Source: an uncultured Clostridia bacterium
Lineage (GTDB): Bacteria; Bacillota; Clostridia; Oscillospirales; Ruminococcaceae
Length of the DNA: 5,877 nt
Direction: 5' to 3'
Assembly (NCBI GenBank): GCA_947381875.1
Contig: CANCXY010000211.1
Span: forward strand, 1-5,877
Positions within the stretch are counted from its first letter, which is position 1; the number at the start of each line of letters is the position of its first letter. The notes beneath the pieces are model-generated. The model was not told the origin of the DNA. It worked only from the letters and a program-made list of their open reading frames with translations, and did no database searches. This document shows, one piece after another, positions 5,066 through 5,877 of this stretch. Position numbers and translations under genes: made by a program.

Positions 5066-5877
5066 ATGAATCAGGATTATGAAGTCGTCATCGGCCTGGA
5101 GGTGCATGCGGAACTCTGCACCGAAACCAAAATTTTCTGCGGCTGCAAAAACGCTTTTGGGGCCGAGCCGAATACGCTGTGCTGTCCGGTGTGTATGGGC
5201 ATGCCCGGCACGCTGCCTGTACTCAATAAGCAGGTGGTGGAATACGCCATCCGTATGGGCCACGCGCTCAACTGCACCATCAACCGTGTCAGCAAGAGCG
5301 ACCGCAAGAACTATTTCTACCCGGATCTGCCCAAAGCATACCAGATTAGCCAATATGATGTGCCGCTGTGCGCAAACGGGCACCTGGACATCCTGACAGG
5401 CGACGGAGTGCGGCGCATCGGCGTCACGCGCATCCACATTGAGGAGGACGCGGGCAAGCTCATCCACGACGATTCCTTTGACGGCACATTGGCGGATTAC
5501 AATCGCTGCGGCGTCCCGCTGATTGAAATCGTCTCCGAGCCGGATTTGCGCAGTGCCGAGGAGGCCAAAGCATATATGGAGGGAATCACGGAGATTCTGC
5601 TCTACCTCGGCATCTCCGACGCGAAAATGCAGGAGGGCAGCGTGCGCGCCGATGTGAATGTTTCCGTGCGCCCGCGCGGCCAAAGTACCTATGGCACACG
5701 CACCGAAATGAAAAATGTGAACAGTTTCGGCGCTGTATACCGCGCCATCCAGTACGAGGCGCAGCGTCAGATCGACGTACTAAGCCGGGGCGGCACGGTG
5801 GAGCAGGAGACGCGCCGCTGGGACGATACACGCGGCAAAAACTATGTGATGCGCACCAAAGAGGACGCGCAGGATTA
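5066..5877 (+). CDS. gatB: Asp-tRNA(Asn)/Glu-tRNA(Gln) amidotransferase subunit B, 3' truncated by window
   Basis: GatB binds the misacylated tRNA, phosphorylates the Glu or Asp carboxylate with ATP and amidates it with ammonia from GatA. The first 270 residues are visible; the rest of the cradle domain, the helical domain and the YqeY-like tail domain lie beyond the window. Family motifs are intact: EVVIGLEVHAEL at 6-17, a zinc-type cluster with Cys25, Cys27, Cys40 and Cys43 around FGAEPNTLCCPVCMGMPG, KSDRKNYFYPDLPKAYQISQ at 77-96, the metal and ATP region HIEEDAGKLIHD, GVPLIEIVSEPD, MQEGSVRADVNVSVRP at 188-203, and TEMKNVNSF. The start is ATG 5066, because an in-frame TGA at 5057-5059 blocks anything earlier. 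Its ribosome binding site (gga at 5054-5056, nine bases away) is much weaker than those of gatC and gatA, and the 166-base gap after gatA is unusual. Confidence 0.96.
   Translation, partial: MNQDYEVVIGLEVHAELCTETKIFCGCKNAFGAEPNTLCCPVCMGMPGTLPVLNKQVVEYAIRMGHALNCTINRVSKSDRKNYFYPDLPKAYQISQYDVPLCANGHLDILTGDGVRRIGVTRIHIEEDAGKLIHDDSFDGTLADYNRCGVPLIEIVSEPDLRSAEEAKAYMEGITEILLYLGISDAKMQEGSVRADVNVSVRPRGQSTYGTRTEMKNVNSFGAVYRAIQYEAQRQIDVLSRGGTVEQETRRWDDTRGKNYVMRTKEDAQD

Noticed and set aside
5052..5069. Five-codon frame (MDDLV) whose stop overlaps the gatB start as ATGA
   Set aside because: The overlap is suggestive of translational coupling, but there is no ribosome binding site before ATG 5052 and the frame is too short to separate from chance.
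5079..5396. 105-codon plus-strand frame inside gatB, and the 221-codon minus-strand frame at 5018-5683
   Set aside because: Both overlap the conserved gatB frame starting at 5066, whose motifs are continuous to the window end.

Overview
The window reads as chromosomal DNA of a GC-rich, spore-forming member of the Clostridia, possibly an Oscillospiraceae/Ruminococcaceae-type gut anaerobe. Three things point there: a YunB-family sporulation protein, an NAD+-dependent DNA ligase, and a gatCAB amidotransferase operon of the bacterial kind with a zinc-type GatB. The taxonomic family is an inference from gene content and base composition. All genes lie on the + strand. The window is mostly housekeeping DNA, and I found no undescribed multi-gene system in it. 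The unusual material is in the non-coding DNA and in the tail of the ligase.

Layout. Bases 1-31 are the end of a palindromic repeat. Bases 72-716 encode YunB, a small membrane-anchored sporulation protein. Bases 719-807 hold four back-to-back perfect hairpins, and part of this array (760-790) is an inverted, one-mismatch copy of bases 1-31, so yunB sits between inverted copies of the same repeat. Bases 808-956 are an AT-richer leader carrying an extended -10 promoter. Then come ligA (957-3149, TTG start), gatC (3165-3434) and gatA (3445-4899). The gaps between these three genes are 15 and 10 bases and each downstream gene has a clear Shine-Dalgarno sequence, so ligA-gatC-gatA looks like one transcription unit. 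A 166-base gap (4900-5065) separates gatA from gatB. It holds two 22-base direct repeats around a strong 12-13 bp hairpin. gatB starts at 5066 and runs off the window end.

How the genes work together. GatC, GatA and GatB form one heterotrimer that converts Glu-tRNA(Gln), and in many bacteria also Asp-tRNA(Asn), to the correctly amidated tRNA. GatA releases ammonia from glutamine, GatB phosphorylates and amidates the tRNA-bound residue, and GatC stabilises the pair. LigA seals nicks in DNA replication and repair and appears only to share a transcript with gatCA. YunB acts in sporulation and is probably transcribed separately. All catalytic residues I could check in LigA, GatA and the visible part of GatB are present.

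Main points worth a second look: the repeat family flanking yunB, the interruption of the gatA-gatB junction by a hairpin between direct repeats, and a repetitive charged LigA tail ending in a sequence that resembles a sliding-clamp-binding motif.
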